In this document: positions 13,532 to 14,739 of the stretch, one piece after another
How positions within the stretch are numbered: the stretch's first letter is position 1
Layout of the letters: every line of letters starts with the position of its first letter
NCBI GenBank assembly: GCA_041565275.1
Contig: JBFGVE010000068.1
Span: 1 to 14,739 of the forward strand
Reading direction: 5' to 3'
Source: CAWUKT01 sp041565275
GTDB lineage: Bacteria > Bacteroidota > Bacteroidia > J057 > JADKCL01
Length of the DNA: 14,739 bases
Made by a program: the position numbers and the translations under genes
Notes under the pieces: model-generated
The model's database searches: none
The model's input: the letters and a program-made list of their open reading frames with translations, nothing else
What the model was told of the DNA's origin: nothing

Positions 13532-14739
13532 GTGAACATTTTTATTGATCTATTCAGAGCTTCTACGAAGGTATCTATTTCTGCTTTCGTGTTATACAAC
13601 GCCAACGAGGCCCTGACGGTTGCTGGAATGTTAAACCTGTCCATTAGAGGTTGGGTACAGTGGTGTCCTGTACGAACGGCAATCCCGCGCATATCCAGCA
13701 ATGTTCCCAGATCAGATGGATGGATCCCTTCTATGACAAAGGAAAGTACACTTGCTTTTTCAGGTGCTTCTCCAATTATTCGAAGCCCTTCGATGGTCTT
13801 CAACAGGTCGGTAGCGTAGGACAGCAGTTCCGACTCGTGGATACCGATCGCTGCATATCCCACCTCCAAAACATAGTCAATGGCACTTCCCAAACCAATG
13901 ACCCCAGCGATGTTCGGAGTACCCGCTTCGAACTTGTGCGGAAGCACATTGTAGGTGGTTTTTTCGAGTGTTACTTTGTCGATCATATCACCGCCTCCCT
14001 GGTAAGGAGGGAGCTTGTCAAGCCAACTTTCTTTGCCGTAGAGGATGCCAATACCTGTCGGACCGAATAGCTTATGAGCAGAAAAGGTATAAAAATCAAC
14101 ATCCAGGGCTTGTACATCAACTGCCATATGAGGAACGGCCTGTGCGCCATCCAACAGTACCGGAACCCCATGTGCGTGAGCGATCTTGATCATTTCCTCG
14201 ACTGGGTTGATAGTTCCGAGGGTATTAGAAACGTGAACCAATGCTACCAGTTTAGTTTTCTTGGAGAAAAGGTCTTTGTAAGCCTCCAAGTCTAGAGAGC
14301 CATCGTCAAGCACAGGAATAGCACGGGTTCGACCACCGGTTTGTTCAGTAGCCATGTGCCAGGGCACAATGTTAGAATGGTGCTCCATGCTTGAAATGAT
14401 TACCTCATCGCCAGACTGAAGAATGCTTTTTGCAAATCCGTTGGCAACAAGATTTATTGCATCCGTAGTTCCTTTGGTGATGATAATCTCATGCCCCTTT
14501 TCGGCATTGAGAAAGGTCTGGACCTTAGTTCGAGAGGCTTCAAAATGACTGGTGGAGGCGGCGCTCAGATAGTGAGTACCACGGTGGACGTTGCTATTTG
14601 TTGATCGGTAATAATTGCCAACTGCCTCTATGACACTCAGAGGTTTATGCGTAGTGGCACCATTGTCAAAATAGATCAGTGGATTCCCATGTACCTGCAC
14701 GTGGAGGTTTGGGAAATCTGCTCGGATCTCAAGCAAATC
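13528..14739 (-). CDS. sufS: Cysteine desulfurase SufS (5' end cut by window edge)
   Basis: A PLP enzyme of the SUF pathway that takes sulfur from cysteine as a persulfide and leaves alanine. The visible 404 codons cover nearly the whole protein. Counting from the TTG at 14736 as residue 1, FDNGATTHKP (23-32) is the N-terminal cofactor-site segment and H119 in MEHHSN stacks on PLP. D196 and Q199 lie in DGAQA, and the Schiff-base lysine K222 is in SAHKLFGPTG. The catalytic Cys is C360 in RTGHHCTQP, the type II (SufS) arrangement. The frame remains open to the window edge (reading DLLEIRADFP), and SufS proteins usually have a few more N-terminal residues. The true start is therefore probably outside, and the TTG is an artefact. 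It overlaps the SufT-like gene by 4 nt. No sufE or sufU lies between them. Confidence 0.96.
   Translation of the reverse strand, partial: DLLEIRADFPNLHVQVHGNPLIYFDNGATTHKPLSVIEAVGNYYRSTNSNVHRGTHYLSAASTSHFEASRTKVQTFLNAEKGHEIIITKGTTDAINLVANGFAKSILQSGDEVIISSMEHHSNIVPWHMATEQTGGRTRAIPVLDDGSLDLEAYKDLFSKKTKLVALVHVSNTLGTINPVEEMIKIAHAHGVPVLLDGAQAVPHMAVDVQALDVDFYTFSAHKLFGPTGIGILYGKESWLDKLPPYQGGGDMIDKVTLEKTTYNVLPHKFEAGTPNIAGVIGLGSAIDYVLEVGYAAIGIHESELLSYATDLLKTIEGLRIIGEAPEKASVLSFVIEGIHPSDLGTLLDMRGIAVRTGHHCTQPLMDRFNIPATVRASLALYNTKAEIDTFVEALNRSIKMFT

Noticed and set aside
14734..14736. TTG as the sufS start
   Set aside because: The frame is open through the window edge and the family usually has a few more N-terminal residues. 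The gene is therefore treated as 5'-truncated.

Overview
This window looks like a piece of a Bacteroidota chromosome, most likely a marine, Saprospiria/Lewinella-like lineage. That placement is an inference. It rests on the mid-40s GC feel, start codons mostly without strong Shine-Dalgarno sequences, A/T-rich leaders, a three-subunit proton-translocating transhydrogenase, a SufS / SufT-like / bacilliredoxin / WD40 gene string and a lipoprotein with a Bacteroidota-like signal. No mobile element, CRISPR array, tRNA or rRNA was seen.

Layout. Positions 1-57 hold the probable tail of an upstream gene, followed by a strong intrinsic terminator (127-160). On the + strand come a membrane protein of unknown function (240-1553) with a tandem triplication of a 64-residue module, a 198-nt gap with dyad and direct-repeat sequences, and the transhydrogenase operon pntAA-pntAB-pntB (1752-4629). 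Pointing back at it on the - strand are a SulP/SLC26-type anion transporter (4691-6304) and, 9 nt upstream of it, a small, extremely acidic lipoprotein (6314-6616). A divergent + strand gene encodes a secreted subtilase (6701-8404). Its stop codon overlaps the stop codon of valS (8401-11085, - strand).

The remaining right-hand genes are all on the - strand. Read in transcription order they are a 5'-truncated sufS (beyond 14739 to 13528), a DUF59/SufT-like Fe-S assembly protein (4-nt overlap), a CGC-motif bacilliredoxin, a WD40 propeller protein preceded by a perfect 13-bp inverted repeat, then yajQ and valS, which overlap by 4 nt.

Functionally the window combines redox cofactor balance (NADPH from NADH through the transhydrogenase), Fe-S cluster assembly and thiol redox (SufS, SufT-like, bacilliredoxin), anion uptake, translation (ValS) and extracellular proteolysis. 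Most genes are ordinary housekeeping genes. No convincing new multi-gene system was found. The items most worth a second look are the triplicated module in the first membrane protein, the long hairpin before the WD40 gene, the acidic lipoprotein paired with the SulP transporter, and the apparent absence of sufE next to sufS.
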